NCBI RefSeq assembly: GCF_019977295.1
Contig: NZ_AP024651.1
Span: 4,464,001 to 4,528,000, forward strand
Length of the DNA stretch: 64,000 nt
Reading direction: 5' to 3'
Origin: Arthrobacter sp. StoSoilB20
Lineage (GTDB): Bacteria > Actinomycetota > Actinomycetes > Actinomycetales > Micrococcaceae
The notes beneath the pieces are model-generated. The model was not told where the DNA came from and ran no database searches. It saw only the letters and a program-made list of their open reading frames with translations. Positions 17,549 to 26,617 of this stretch are shown here, piece by piece. Every line of letters begins with the position of its first letter. The first letter of the stretch is position 1. A program made the position numbers and the translations under genes.

Positions 17549-18115
17549 ATGTCCAAGAGCACCGTTCTTACCCTCGTCGGCAGCCTTCGCGCCGATTCCC
17601 ACAACAAGAAGCTCGCCGAGGCCATCCAGCTGAACGCTCCGGAGAACGTTGACGTCCAGATCCACGGTTCACTGGGCACCATCCCGTTCTACAACGAGGA
17701 CATCGACGTCGAAGGCCAGGTCCCCGCCGAAGCCGCCGCCCTCCGCGCCGCAGCAGCCGATGCCGACACCATCCTCTTGGTCACCCCCGAGCACAACGGC
17801 ACCATGCCTGCATCGCTGAAGAACGCCATCGACTGGCTGTCCCGCCCATTCGGCGCCGGCGCCCTCTCCGGCAAGCCGACCGCCGTCGTCGGTACCGCCT
17901 TTGGCCAGTTCGGTGGCGTGTGGGCCCAGGACGAGGCCCGCAAGGCTGCCGGCATTGCCGGCGCCAAGGTCCTCGAAGACGTCAAGCTGGCAGTTCCGGG
18001 TTCCATGATCCGCTTCGCTGAACTGCACCCGAAGGACGACGCCGAGGTCGTAGAGCAGATCAAGGCCATCTTTGAGCCGCTGACCGCCGTCCAGGACGAA
18101 GAAGCAGCAGCCTAG
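17549..18115 (+). CDS. NADPH-dependent FMN reductase-family flavoprotein
   Basis: A 188-residue flavodoxin-like protein. GSLRADSHNKKLA (~9-21) is the phosphate-binding loop for FMN, and TPEHNGTMPASLKNAIDW (~78-95) is the conserved family stretch near the flavin. Members reduce FMN, quinones, azo dyes or chromate with NADPH. ATG 17549 is chosen for its AAGGAG site. The divergent TetR gene suggests induction by an electrophile or oxidant. Exact electron acceptor unknown. Confidence 0.9.
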   Translation: MSKSTVLTLVGSLRADSHNKKLAEAIQLNAPENVDVQIHGSLGTIPFYNEDIDVEGQVPAEAAALRAAAADADTILLVTPEHNGTMPASLKNAIDWLSRPFGAGALSGKPTAVVGTAFGQFGGVWAQDEARKAAGIAGAKVLEDVKLAVPGSMIRFAELHPKDDAEVVEQIKAIFEPLTAVQDEEAAA

Positions 18116-18282
18116 CCATTTCGCCGCCCATGCCCCCGTTCCGCTTTCCGCGGGGCGGGGGCATTCGCGTACCCGGCAGCTTGCTGGCCGTCTGACGGTC
18201 CCGGCGTGATCAACTCTTGTCCGAACCGTCACCCTAGCGGGATGTTGTCCGGGGCCAACCCGTCCTAACGTTGGAGATACAG

Positions 18283-19146
18283 GTGGACGGACAGGAGCGC
18301 GGGGCTGTCATGCATGCCGGACGGGGAATCAAGGGCACGACGACGATCGCAGCTGCCTGCCTCGTCTTCGGATTGGGGCTGGTTGGCTGCACTGCCGGAC
18401 CTGGTGGCACCGGCAGTCCCATGGGAACCGAAGCCGGAAGCGCGGCTCCTTTGCCGACCGTTTTCGTCAGCCCACCGGCCGCTTCGCCTCTTTCCACGTC
18501 TGCCGCCCCGACACCTTCCGCCCAAGGCACTCCGTCCATCGCCGACCCCTCGCCCACTTCCACGCCGGCCTCCGCTTCTTCTTACCCGGCACCCATAGTC
18601 TCTGCACCCAGTGCCGCGCCCTCCGCCAGCCCGGCTCCCTCCGAGGCGGTCCCCACGCAGGCGCGCACCGCCGTCGCGCCTTCCCCCGAACCGGGGACCA
18701 GCGCTCCGGAGCCTTCCGAAACCGGCACGGTGGTGACAGTGGATACCTCCGGTCCCGCGGTCTACTACGTGGCAATCGACGACGGCGGCTCCCGCGGCGT
18801 GCGGTTCGGCTGCAACGACAGCCTGGTTCCTGTCCGCGGCGTGGCCGTGCCCGGGGACCCCTTGAGCGTCGCCCTCGGACGGCTCTTGGAGGCCGGCATT
18901 CCGGTGGACAGCAATGCGGCCCTTTACGACGCACTGGCTGGCTCCTCGCTGCGCTATCTCTCGGGCTACATGAGCGGGTCCACCGTGGTAGTGAACCTCA
19001 GCGGATCTCTGCGGCCCGGAGGCGTGTGCGACATTCCTCGCATCCAGGCTCAACTGACCCAGACAATCGTCGCGGCCAGCGGTGCGTCGCGCGCTGAAAT
19101 CTACGTCAATGGCAGGACCCTGACGGAGGCCCTGAGCGTAAGGTGA
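18283..19146 (+). CDS. lipoprotein with GerMN domain
   Basis: Starts possible at GTG 18283 (GGAG 6 nt upstream, chosen) or ATG 18310. A signal peptide ends in the lipobox LVGC (Cys36 from the GTG). A Ser/Pro/Ala linker of ~120 residues follows, then a C-terminal GerMN domain of ~110 residues: DSLVPVRGVAVPG, a central PLSVALGRLLEAGI, and the end AEIYVNGRTLTEAL. GerMN domains occur in spore germination GerM and in actinobacterial LpqB-like lipoproteins, and bind partners at the cell surface. Function in non-sporulating relatives is unknown. Confidence 0.8.
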   Translation: MDGQERGAVMHAGRGIKGTTTIAAACLVFGLGLVGCTAGPGGTGSPMGTEAGSAAPLPTVFVSPPAASPLSTSAAPTPSAQGTPSIADPSPTSTPASASSYPAPIVSAPSAAPSASPAPSEAVPTQARTAVAPSPEPGTSAPEPSETGTVVTVDTSGPAVYYVAIDDGGSRGVRFGCNDSLVPVRGVAVPGDPLSVALGRLLEAGIPVDSNAALYDALAGSSLRYLSGYMSGSTVVVNLSGSLRPGGVCDIPRIQAQLTQTIVAASGASRAEIYVNGRTLTEALSVR

Positions 19147-19261
19147 GCTCACGATTGCCATTCCGTTGCCGGCCGGCAACGTCATGGCAGCTTGGCACAC
19201 TGACTCAGAGAAACGATGGGGAACAACGTGGGAGAACGCCGCATGACGAGCCCGGATCTGC

Positions 19262-19801
19262 TCACGCTGTCGCGATGGCCAGCACCCGTCGCAACGCCCA
19301 CGCCACCCGCAACAACGCCAGCACTGAGGCGAAGGCCAGTACGAAAACCACTGCTTCAGGAATCCACAGCCCCGTAGGTCCGCCTCCTTCGAGCACCATC
19401 GTGACCAGCGCAGCAACCAGCAGCAGGCCCAACCCCGGGATGGCAAACAGGAATACTTCACCGATCTGCCGCCGATGCGTTGCAGAGAGTCTCTCCAGCG
19501 GGAGCTCTCGTTGACCCGGTGCAGCCTTCTTGCCCAGCACGTTGATGAGCATGGAAACGCTGGTAAGGGTCAGCCCGGCCGTTGCTCCTGCCAAGGTGGC
19601 GAGAGTCTGGAAGAGAGCGCGGCGGGTCCCGGCGTCGGCCCCTTCAAGCATCAAGGGTTGATGTGCCAGCAGCGCGATCCCCAGCCAGATCAGGACGGCG
19701 AGCGCTGCCCACAGATAATCGGCAGTGGGATGGAGAAGGAACCAGCGCCAGACAGTCCGCCGCCGCCCGGGGCGTTCAATATCAACCTCGTACAAGCTCA
19801 T
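19262..19801 (-). CDS. four-helix membrane protein coupled to the gene 19782-20813
   Basis: A 179-residue protein from ATG 19801 (MSLYEV). Four hydrophobic helices lie at about residues 29-49, 62-90, 113-138 and 148-172, after a basic cytoplasmic N-terminus (RPGRRRTVW). Between helices 2 and 3 is a basic cytoplasmic loop (RELPLERLSATHRRQ). The start lies inside the previous gene (20-nt overlap), so translation is coupled and the two products very likely work together. I do not recognise the family. The pairing of a cytosolic protein with a small multi-pass protein is also seen in two-component defence systems, but nothing here proves that. Confidence 0.65.
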   Translation of the reverse strand: MSLYEVDIERPGRRRTVWRWFLLHPTADYLWAALAVLIWLGIALLAHQPLMLEGADAGTRRALFQTLATLAGATAGLTLTSVSMLINVLGKKAAPGQRELPLERLSATHRRQIGEVFLFAIPGLGLLLVAALVTMVLEGGGPTGLWIPEAVVFVLAFASVLALLRVAWALRRVLAIATA

Positions 19802-20813
19802 GGCCCGCACCGCCTGCTGTGGCTTCCTCAGAGGCTATGGCCGCAGCGAGGGCTTCCCGTACGGCGGCCATTCCACCGGCGACAATGTCCGGCACCAGGC
19901 CGCTGTCAGGAGAGCCTTTGACCTCCGGGAGGGTCCTGGCGAAGAATGCCTCGTTGTCCCTGGCCTGCTTGTTGAGGATGGCAATGGCCTCGGCCACCGA
20001 CTTTTGGGGATCGTTGAAAACATCCGGATCAACCTCGATGTGCGAGATGAAACGTTCCTTGAGCAGATCGACCACTTCCCTGTCCCCCGTCAGGGAATCC
20101 TTGCCCTCGGCCACCACGTAGTCAAAGTGCTCCACGGAACCGGCCCTGCGGAAGAGGTCGATGAGGTGTTGGATGCGGTCCCTGATCCGCTGCTTGTCCT
20201 CGGCATTTCCTGCCCGCCCAACACTGAGCGAAATGCGGAACGTGCCCTCATTCATCAGGCGCGAGGCACTGTCCAGGACGTCGGCCCACTCGCCCTCCAT
20301 CAGCTTTCCCGTAAGGCGCTCAGCGGGAAGGGCGAATTCGAATCGGCTCACTTCGAGCCTGGCAAGAATTTCCTCGATGTCTTCCCTCACCACAGGTACC
20401 AGGACAGGCTCGAGCCCCAGCATTCCACCGAGGTAATCCCCCATCCGGGACGCCCGGGGACCGTTGCCGCTGGTCAGCACGGCAACCACGTTCCTCTTGA
20501 GGAACGCGAAGTATGTGGTTTCCAGAAGGTGGTCACCGGGAGCCAGCGGGAGCGGTTTACGCCGGCCAAGGGCATCGCCGACACTTGGCAGGTTGGTGTC
20601 CCGGACCCGGTCCAGCAACACCACGGGAAAGGGCGAGGACGCCACGGCCTGCGCCAGCAAGACAGTTCCATCCACGCTGGTGAAATGCCGGTCAATCCCG
20701 GAGTCCTGGGCCTTCTTCAGGACCTCCGCGACGCGGCGCGCAGGAAATGGACGGTTCAGCCCTTCACCGTTCAGCTGCTCGATGCGCCAGAACTGCACAC
20801 TGCGTCGTGCCAT
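19782..20813 (-). CDS. cytosolic protein of unknown family, first gene of a coupled pair
   Basis: A 343-residue protein with mixed alpha/beta character. The N-terminus SVQFWRIEQLNG leads into a conserved-looking first half with hydrophobic strands (PFPVVLLDRVRD, YFAFLKRNVVAVLTS). The second half is helical and charged (DRIQHLIDLFRRAG, VVDLLKERFISHIEVD). There is no signal peptide, membrane segment, Walker motif or helix-turn-helix that I can name. It overlaps the four-helix membrane gene by 20 nt. The flanks are ordinary genes with no mobile element. Function unknown. Confidence 0.7.
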   Translation of the reverse strand: MARRSVQFWRIEQLNGEGLNRPFPARRVAEVLKKAQDSGIDRHFTSVDGTVLLAQAVASSPFPVVLLDRVRDTNLPSVGDALGRRKPLPLAPGDHLLETTYFAFLKRNVVAVLTSGNGPRASRMGDYLGGMLGLEPVLVPVVREDIEEILARLEVSRFEFALPAERLTGKLMEGEWADVLDSASRLMNEGTFRISLSVGRAGNAEDKQRIRDRIQHLIDLFRRAGSVEHFDYVVAEGKDSLTGDREVVDLLKERFISHIEVDPDVFNDPQKSVAEAIAILNKQARDNEAFFARTLPEVKGSPDSGLVPDIVAGGMAAVREALAAAIASEEATAGGAGHELVRG

Positions 20814-20903
20814 CCGTACTCCCCTGCCGTGGTGGCTTTTGTTTCTGATCCCAAGCTACCGGCGGGGTCCGACATTTTGAGGCGGGCGCCGCCGTCGCAT
20901 GGT

Positions 20904-21752
20904 TCACCCGCCGTAACGAGGCCCTTCCTCGAAGAGTGCGTCCATCTCGTCGTGGCTGCGCGTGCCTGCCAGCCCTGCCCAGTTGCCGTCCCCCAGAATC
21001 TCAGTCGCCACCCGGGCGACCTTGGCGTATGCGGCTTTGGCGGTGTTGCCGCCGATGCTGACGCGACGCACTCCGGCGTCGTGCAGTTCCAACGGCGACG
21101 GCGCACCGACTCCCGCCAGCGCATTCAGCGGAGCCGGTATCCGGCCTGACAGTTCATGGAGGACATGGAGATCCACGACGCCGGGCACGAAGACGCCGTC
21201 GGCACCGGCGGCGACATAGGAGTCCGCACGACGCAACGTCTCCTCATAAGCTGAGTCCCCGAATCGTCCCGACAGGAACGTATCGGTGCGGGCATTGATA
21301 AACAGCGGAATCCCGCGGTCGTCGGCAGCGGCCCGGATGAGGGCAATCCTGCGTGACTGTTCGGCGGTGTCGGTAAGTGGTTCCTCGCCGGAGTCCTCGA
21401 TATTGATGCCTACGGCGCCTTCATCAAGGACGGCGTGGACGGTGGCCCTCAGTTCGTCGTCGGTGCGTCCGTAACCGGTTTCGATGTCTGCGGTGACGGG
21501 CAGCGTTGTAGCGCCCACAACGCGGCCAAGCGCAGCCATGGCCAGACCCCACGGAACGTGGTCGCCGTCCCGGAACCCCAGGCTCCAGGAGACCGCGGAG
21601 CTCGACGTGGCGATCGCCGTCGCTCCTGCTTCCTGCACCACACGTGCGGACGCAGCGTCCCAAACGTTGACGAGCACCAGCGGCGTGGGCCCGGCGTCGT
21701 GGAGTTTGTGGAACTGTTCGGCCTTGGTCACGGATGCCTGATGCGCTGTCAT
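20904..21752 (-). CDS. isocitrate lyase/PEP mutase-family enzyme
   Basis: A 282-residue TIM-barrel protein of the isocitrate lyase/PEP phosphonomutase superfamily. Start ATG 21752 (MTAHQAS). NVWDAASARVVQEAGA (~29-44) is the first family block, TADIETGYG (~90) the loop with the metal-binding aspartates, and GINIEDS (~120) the Glu/Asp block. The KKCGH motif of true isocitrate lyase is absent, so this is a non-glyoxylate member (such as methylisocitrate or oxaloacetate lyase, or phosphonomutase). No phosphonate genes are near. It is divergent from the aminotransferase at 21864. Confidence 0.9.
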   Translation of the reverse strand: MTAHQASVTKAEQFHKLHDAGPTPLVLVNVWDAASARVVQEAGATAIATSSSAVSWSLGFRDGDHVPWGLAMAALGRVVGATTLPVTADIETGYGRTDDELRATVHAVLDEGAVGINIEDSGEEPLTDTAEQSRRIALIRAAADDRGIPLFINARTDTFLSGRFGDSAYEETLRRADSYVAAGADGVFVPGVVDLHVLHELSGRIPAPLNALAGVGAPSPLELHDAGVRRVSIGGNTAKAAYAKVARVATEILGDGNWAGLAGTRSHDEMDALFEEGPRYGG

Positions 21753-21822
21753 AGCTACATTCCAGCCGTTCCGGATGGATGCGTAAAGCGCGGAGAGCCA
21801 CACTCGAAGATTTTGGGAAACA

Positions 21823-21845
21823 GATGTTGCCTCTTTAGCAACATC
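21823..21845. promoter_or_regulatory. candidate operator before the aminotransferase
   Basis: Perfect inverted repeat GATGTTGC-N7-GCAACATC ending 18 nt before the GTG start at 21864. It is in the divergent region shared with the lyase gene, 71 nt from its start. At this position it would cover the promoter or the leader of the aminotransferase mRNA. No regulator gene is adjacent. Confidence 0.5.
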
Positions 21846-21863
21846 GAGGAGTATCCTGTCACT

Positions 21864-23171
21864 GTGACCCACGAAACATTGGATGCCGGCGCAACGCTGC
21901 CCGCTGAAGCCATCGACGCCATTGAGCGTGCCGCCACGGCCGCCCACCCGCACGAGGAACTCTTCTCCGCGCGGGCCGCCAATATCAAACAGTCCGCCGT
22001 GCGGGACGTCTTCGACATCTCCATGCGCCCGGGGCTCGTCTCCCTTGCCGGAGGCAACCCGTACCTGCAGTCGCTGCCCCTGGAAAAGCTGGGACAGACC
22101 GCCGCCAGGATTATCGCCGAGGAAGGCATGACCGCCCTGCAGTACGGCGGGGGCCAAGGTACCGAGGAACTCCGCCGGCAGATCTGCGATGTCATGGCAG
22201 CCGAGGGCATTACCGACGCCCTGCCGGAAAACGTCGTCATCACCGCAGGCTCGCAGTCGGCGCAGGACGTAGCCACCAAGGTCTTCTGCAACCCCGGTGA
22301 TGTGGTCTTGGTGGAAAACCCCACCTACGTCGGCGCGCTGAACACGTTCGAGGCGTACCAGGTTGAGGTGGAGCCGATCGACATGGACGACGACGGCCTG
22401 GTGCCGGAGCATCTTGAGGCCAGGATCGCGGCGCTCCAGTCCGAGGGCAAGAACATCAAGTTCCTCTACACCATTCCCAACTTCAACAACCCCTCCGGCA
22501 TCACGTTGGCAGCGGAGCGCCGGCAACGGATCGTCGATATATGCCGCAAGGCGAATATTATTGTCCTGGAAGACAACCCCTACGGACTCCTTCGCTTCGA
22601 CGGGCATCCCATAGCGCCGATGCGTGCCGCGAACCCGGACGACGTCATCTATTTCGGCTCGTTCTCCAAGATCTTCGCTCCCGGACTCCGGATTGGCTGG
22701 GCGCTGGTTCCTGCCCACCTCCAGCGCCGCTTCTACCTCGCGTCCGAGGCAGTGACGCTCTGCCCACCGCCACTGAATCAAATGCTGGTCTCGGCATACC
22801 TCCGGGAATACGACTGGCAAGGCCAGATCGACACTTACCGCACGCTCTACGCTGAGCGCTGCCAGGCCTTGCTCTCGGCACTTGAGGAGTACATGCCGGC
22901 AGGCCTCACCTGGACCCGGCCGGACGGCGGCTTCTTCGTGTGGGTCACGCTGCCCGACGGCGTGGATACCTATCCCCTGCTGGGCAAAGCGATCGACGCC
23001 GGAGTCGTCTTCATTCCCGGAGCAGCCTTCTCACCCGCGGACGGCCCCTCCAACAAGTTGCGCCTGGCGTTCAGCGCGGTACCGCCGGATACCATTACCG
23101 AAGGCGTCCGCCGCCTGGCACCAGTTTTGGCAGAAGCCATCACAGCCATCAATGAAGGAGCAACACAATGA
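21864..23171 (+). CDS. PLP-dependent aminotransferase, class I/II (MocR/LysN-like)
   Basis: A 435-residue fold-type I aminotransferase. Start GTG 21864 (VTHETL) with GGAG 12 nt upstream. The frame is open further left but overlaps the divergent promoter. LAGGNPYLQSLP, YGGGQGTEELR, ENPTYVGAL and TIPNFNNPSG are family blocks, and the PLP lysine is in YFGSFSKIFAPGLRIGW. This arrangement is typical of 2-aminoadipate/aromatic aminotransferases without the GntR domain of MocR. Its stop overlaps the next gene's ATG by four nt. Confidence 0.9.
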   Translation: MTHETLDAGATLPAEAIDAIERAATAAHPHEELFSARAANIKQSAVRDVFDISMRPGLVSLAGGNPYLQSLPLEKLGQTAARIIAEEGMTALQYGGGQGTEELRRQICDVMAAEGITDALPENVVITAGSQSAQDVATKVFCNPGDVVLVENPTYVGALNTFEAYQVEVEPIDMDDDGLVPEHLEARIAALQSEGKNIKFLYTIPNFNNPSGITLAAERRQRIVDICRKANIIVLEDNPYGLLRFDGHPIAPMRAANPDDVIYFGSFSKIFAPGLRIGWALVPAHLQRRFYLASEAVTLCPPPLNQMLVSAYLREYDWQGQIDTYRTLYAERCQALLSALEEYMPAGLTWTRPDGGFFVWVTLPDGVDTYPLLGKAIDAGVVFIPGAAFSPADGPSNKLRLAFSAVPPDTITEGVRRLAPVLAEAITAINEGATQ

Positions 23172-23596
23172 CCGGAGTTGTGATTGTCGGAGTAGACGGC
23201 AGCGAGACGGCAATGAGGGCAGCCCAAGCCGCCCGGCAGTTGGCGATTGGCCTCGGAGCCAGCCTGCGCGTTGTCAGTGCATTCGACAGCAACCGCACAG
23301 AGGTGGTGGAGATCGGCACCGACAAGTGGATCGTGTCCGACGCCGCCGAAGCAGAAACCGTGGCACGCACAGTGGCAGAACGCCTGGCGCAGGAAGGCCT
23401 CGAGATCACCTACTCCGCGGCGCGCGGAAAGCCTGGTGAAGCACTGGTGAAGGAAGCCGAAATGCAGGACGCCAGCTTGATCGTGGTGGGCAACCGGCGC
23501 ATGCAGGGCCTGGGACGCGTCCTTGGCAGCGTAGCCAACACAGTGGCGCACACCGCCCCCTGCGACGTCTACATCGCCAAGACCGACCAGCCGTAA
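23168..23596 (+). CDS. universal stress protein, UspA family
   Basis: A 142-residue single-domain Usp. The N-terminus VVIVGVDGSETAMRAAQAA is the first strand/helix. The ATP-binding motif G-2x-G-9x-G(S/T) is seen as VVGNRRMQGLGRVLGSVA near the C-terminus, so it is likely an ATP-binding member. It overlaps the aminotransferase gene by four nt (ATGA) and is probably co-transcribed with it. Confidence 0.93.
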   Translation: MTGVVIVGVDGSETAMRAAQAARQLAIGLGASLRVVSAFDSNRTEVVEIGTDKWIVSDAAEAETVARTVAERLAQEGLEITYSAARGKPGEALVKEAEMQDASLIVVGNRRMQGLGRVLGSVANTVAHTAPCDVYIAKTDQP

Positions 23597-23742
23597 AGCG
23601 AGCTGAATCACGCCGCCGGGTGGGGAGCCTCACCCGGCATTTGGCGTCTTTTGGGCCGGGCTCCTGAAGTCATCGTTATAAAATCGAAATGCCCCCAATG
23701 GCGCGTGCCACCTCCACTTACTGACTTCAGGGGATCATTTTC

Positions 23743-24081
23743 TTGCTTACTTTGCAGCCGCGCCAGCGCGTGGGACACGACATCCTTCTTGCCCGCCACG
23801 GCAACAACATCAGCACCATGCGTTTTGACCGCAGCAACGACCGCGTCATCGCGATGCTCGACGACGGCTCCTGGGACAGCGCGCCCAACATGATCACCCC
23901 AGGCCTGGACATGCCCGAGACTTTCGGCAGCGTGTTCCGCAAGGACTGGCGCTTCCTGTCCGTGGCGTGCGTGGCCATGGTAACCATCGCCGCCGTCGCC
24001 ATGGGCATCAGCGTGGAGATGGCAAACAACATGTCCACCACCGAACTCCAGGCTCTTCTGGTCAGCTACCCGGCGTTCTAG
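23743..24081 (+). CDS. small protein with C-terminal membrane helix, unknown function
   Basis: A 112-residue reading frame starting at TTG 23743, or ATG 23818 for a shorter form. A hydrophobic segment at about residues 72-90 (FLSVACVAMVTIAAVAMG) follows a polar N-terminal part, so a single-pass protein is likely. An inverted repeat of 10-nt arms (CCTGAAGTCA at 23663, TGACTTCAGG at 23722) lies just before it. Composition is like the neighbours. The start is uncertain and no family is recognised. Confidence 0.5.
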   Translation: MLTLQPRQRVGHDILLARHGNNISTMRFDRSNDRVIAMLDDGSWDSAPNMITPGLDMPETFGSVFRKDWRFLSVACVAMVTIAAVAMGISVEMANNMSTTELQALLVSYPAF

Positions 24082-24100
24082 GCGCCGAAACTGCGCGGCT

Positions 24101-24148
24101 GTGCCGCTGTGCCGCTGTGCCGCTGTGCCGCTGTGCCGCTGTGCCGCT
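24101..24148. repeat. six perfect copies of the octamer GTGCCGCT
   Basis: An uninterrupted 8-nt microsatellite of 48 nt. The last copy overlaps the stop codon (TAG, 24147-24149) of the minus-strand PAP2 gene, and the array lies 19 nt after the stop of the plus-strand gene. A repeat number not divisible by three could change the frame of any readthrough. Confidence 0.95.
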
Positions 24149-24947
24149 ACAGCATCCACTCGCGCAGCAGCCACCACAATCCGGCGATCACCACTCCGCC
24201 GAACAGCGAGCCCACAATGACCTGGCCCAGGGTGTGAGCGCGCAGGACCAACCGCGACCAGCCCACTGCCGGGACCAGGAGCAACACCGGCCACCAGGCA
24301 GGTCCGAACATGGCCACCACAATGACAGCCGCCGCGGCCAAGGCAGAGGCGTGGCCGCTCATCTTCCAAAAGGCACTCACCACGGCCAAAATGGCGATGC
24401 CTCCGATGAGCGCAATGATCATCACCGAGACACTGGCAGGGCCGTTCAACAGCTCCAGTACGCCCAGCCCGGCCACCACTGAGACCAGGGCCATCAGCAG
24501 CAACGCCGGGCGCTGGCGTCGGTCGCTGACATGGTGGTCTGTGATCCTGCCCAGTTTGACCATCACCAGCACGTAGGCCAGCGGCAAGACGCAGACGAAC
24601 ACTGCGGCCAGGAGTCCGAACCACATGGTTCCAGGAAACCCGGGTTCGATTGCGGGGCTGATCAACAGCAGCACCATCACCACAACCGGCGGCTGGAATA
24701 CTTCCGTCAGAACCCGGGCAAACGTGCGCCAGTGGCCCGTTACAAGCTGCGGGGGAACATGGCCGGCATCGGCAACCGCCAGCCCAGCCCCGGCCGGTGC
24801 AGCCGCGGAAGCACCGTCCGGTCCGGCCATCGAAGCGCCACCCGGGTTAGCGGCGCCTTCCGCGCGGGAGGCACCTTCCGGGTGGGAATCCGTCCCGGGA
24901 CCCGGGGTTGTTTGCCGGTCAGTCAAGCAACAGCGCCGGTTCTTCAA
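24147..24947 (-). CDS. PAP2-superfamily membrane protein
   Basis: Up to 266 residues from TTG 24947. A shorter form from ATG 24830 (GGTGG upstream) is equally possible, because the first ~65 residues are Gly/Ala/Pro-rich and unlike a domain. Hydrophobic helices follow. PAP2 phosphatase motifs are partly present: RRQRP, KMSGHAS (motif 2) and [13 protein letters not shown] (motif 3, where the usual Asp is Gln). Such proteins remove phosphate from lipids such as phosphatidate or undecaprenyl diphosphate. With motif 3 altered, activity is uncertain. The long form overlaps the E2 gene by 29 nt. Confidence 0.75.
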   Translation of the reverse strand: MKNRRCCLTDRQTTPGPGTDSHPEGASRAEGAANPGGASMAGPDGASAAAPAGAGLAVADAGHVPPQLVTGHWRTFARVLTEVFQPPVVVMVLLLISPAIEPGFPGTMWFGLLAAVFVCVLPLAYVLVMVKLGRITDHHVSDRRQRPALLLMALVSVVAGLGVLELLNGPASVSVMIIALIGGIAILAVVSAFWKMSGHASALAAAAVIVVAMFGPAWWPVLLLVPAVGWSRLVLRAHTLGQVIVGSLFGGVVIAGLWWLLREWML

Positions 24948-26544
24948 GAATGGCCGCTACGTCAGCCATGAAGCGGGCCGACAAGTCGCCGTCAACCACC
25001 CGGTGGTCGAAGGATCCGCCAAGGGTGGTGATCCAGCGTGGAATGACTTCACCGTCCAAAACCCATGGCTTCTGTTTGATGGTTCCGAACGCGATGATTG
25101 CGACCTCACCCGGATTGATGATGGGGGTTCCGGTGTCGATGCCAAGTGCACCAATGTTGGTGACAGTCAGGCTTCCGCCCTGCATCTCCGCCGGCTGGGT
25201 CTTGCCTGCACGTGCTTTAGTGGCCAGATCGTTCAGTGCCAGGGCCAATTCCTTGAGGGACAGGTCCTGGGCGTCCTTGATGTTGGGGACCATGAGGCCC
25301 CGGGGAGTCGCAGCTGCGATGCCCAGGTTCATGTAGTGCTTGACCTGGATCTCAGCGTTTCCGTTTCCGTCTGCGTTCTCCACCCACGTGGCGTTGACGC
25401 TGGGGTTTCGGGCCGCCGCCCAGATCACGGCCTTGGCCAGGATCAGCAACGGCGAGACCTTGATTCCTTCAAAGTCCCGGGAGACTTTGAGCCGTTTGAC
25501 GAACTCCATCGTGCGGCTGGCATCGACGTCCACAAAGATGCTGACGTGCGGCGCGGAGAATGCCGACTCCACCATTGCCTTGGCGGTGGCCTTCCGAACC
25601 CCCTTGACTGGAAGGCGCTCGATGCGCTGGTCCTGCGGTTTCTTGGAGGCGCCCCAGAAGGAGTCGGCTTGATCGTGCTCGGCATCGCGCTGCGCCTGGT
25701 AGCTCACAAGGTCCTCGCGGGTGACCTCGCCCCGCTGGCCCGTGGCCACGACGTCCGCGAGGTCGATTCCCAGATCGCGGGCAAACTTCCGAACAGGGGG
25801 CTTGGCCAAAACCTTGTTGACCAAGCCGCTGATGGTGCCGCTGATGGCCGCACCCCGGGAAGCCGCAATCGGCGTACCCGCGGCGTTGCTTGCTGGGGCA
25901 GGAGCCGAAGCAGCCGGCACCTGGGTGCTTGCCACCTGGGCAGCCGGAGGCTGGCTGCCGGGTGCAGCAGTGGGGCGCGCCGGCGTCGTGCGGTGGGAAA
26001 CGGGCACTTCGTCCGCCTTGGCTTCCACTACCGCTTGGTGGTTTTGGACCGTGCCCTCGGCGTTTTCGGCGACCGTGGCCGCTTCGACCGAACCGGCCGG
26101 ACGCTTCCGGGCGCGGCGCTTGACGGCGTCGGCCTTCGGCCCCGAACCTACCAGCGGACCACCGGCCGGACGGTTGTCATCATGGTCCTCGTCGACGCTC
26201 AGTTTGCCGTACAACGGCATCTCGACGGCGGTAGCCGCCGGAGTCGCTTCGGCCACCGCACCCCCGGAACTGCCTGAAGCCGCAGTTCCTTCCGCACCTT
26301 CGGCACCTTCGGACACAGCGATGATCGCCGTGCCGACCTCCACAGTGATGCCCTCTTCCACCAGCAACTCAGTCACCGTGCCGGCGAAGGGAGAAGGCAG
26401 TTCCACCAGGGATTTGGCCGTTTCGATCTCACACAGGACATCGTTGATTGCTACGACGTCGCCCGGTTTGACCTTCCAAGCCACTACCTCGGCCTCGGTC
26501 AGGCCTTCGCCGACGTCCGGCAGGTTGAATTTCTTTACAGTCAC
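24919..26544 (-). CDS. 2-oxo acid dehydrogenase E2 component (dihydrolipoamide acyltransferase)
   Basis: A 541-residue E2. Start GTG 26544 with GAGGA upstream. An N-terminal lipoyl domain (~1-80) carries the lipoyl lysine in [10 protein letters not shown] long Ala/Pro linker follows, then the E3/E1-binding domain (~225-270, [14 protein letters not shown]) and the catalytic domain with [14 protein letters not shown] near the C-terminus. It transfers the acyl group from E1 to CoA and forms the core of the complex. It is the last gene after E1-alpha and E1-beta. In actinobacteria this heterotetrameric type usually acts on branched-chain 2-oxo acids, since pyruvate uses AceE. Confidence 0.95.
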   Translation of the reverse strand: MTVKKFNLPDVGEGLTEAEVVAWKVKPGDVVAINDVLCEIETAKSLVELPSPFAGTVTELLVEEGITVEVGTAIIAVSEGAEGAEGTAASGSSGGAVAEATPAATAVEMPLYGKLSVDEDHDDNRPAGGPLVGSGPKADAVKRRARKRPAGSVEAATVAENAEGTVQNHQAVVEAKADEVPVSHRTTPARPTAAPGSQPPAAQVASTQVPAASAPAPASNAAGTPIAASRGAAISGTISGLVNKVLAKPPVRKFARDLGIDLADVVATGQRGEVTREDLVSYQAQRDAEHDQADSFWGASKKPQDQRIERLPVKGVRKATAKAMVESAFSAPHVSIFVDVDASRTMEFVKRLKVSRDFEGIKVSPLLILAKAVIWAAARNPSVNATWVENADGNGNAEIQVKHYMNLGIAAATPRGLMVPNIKDAQDLSLKELALALNDLATKARAGKTQPAEMQGGSLTVTNIGALGIDTGTPIINPGEVAIIAFGTIKQKPWVLDGEVIPRWITTLGGSFDHRVVDGDLSARFMADVAAILEEPALLLD

Positions 26545-26617
26545 AGTGGTCCTCGATTTCCGGTTACCAGGCAACGAAGCCGGGCAGGATCAGGGCGGTT
26601 GAGTGGGCCAGCAGGCG

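Noticed and set aside
20904..22820. 638-codon minus-strand frame covering the lyase and extending to 22820
   Set aside because: Only the part from 21752 resembles the lyase family; the rest is opposite the aminotransferase gene.
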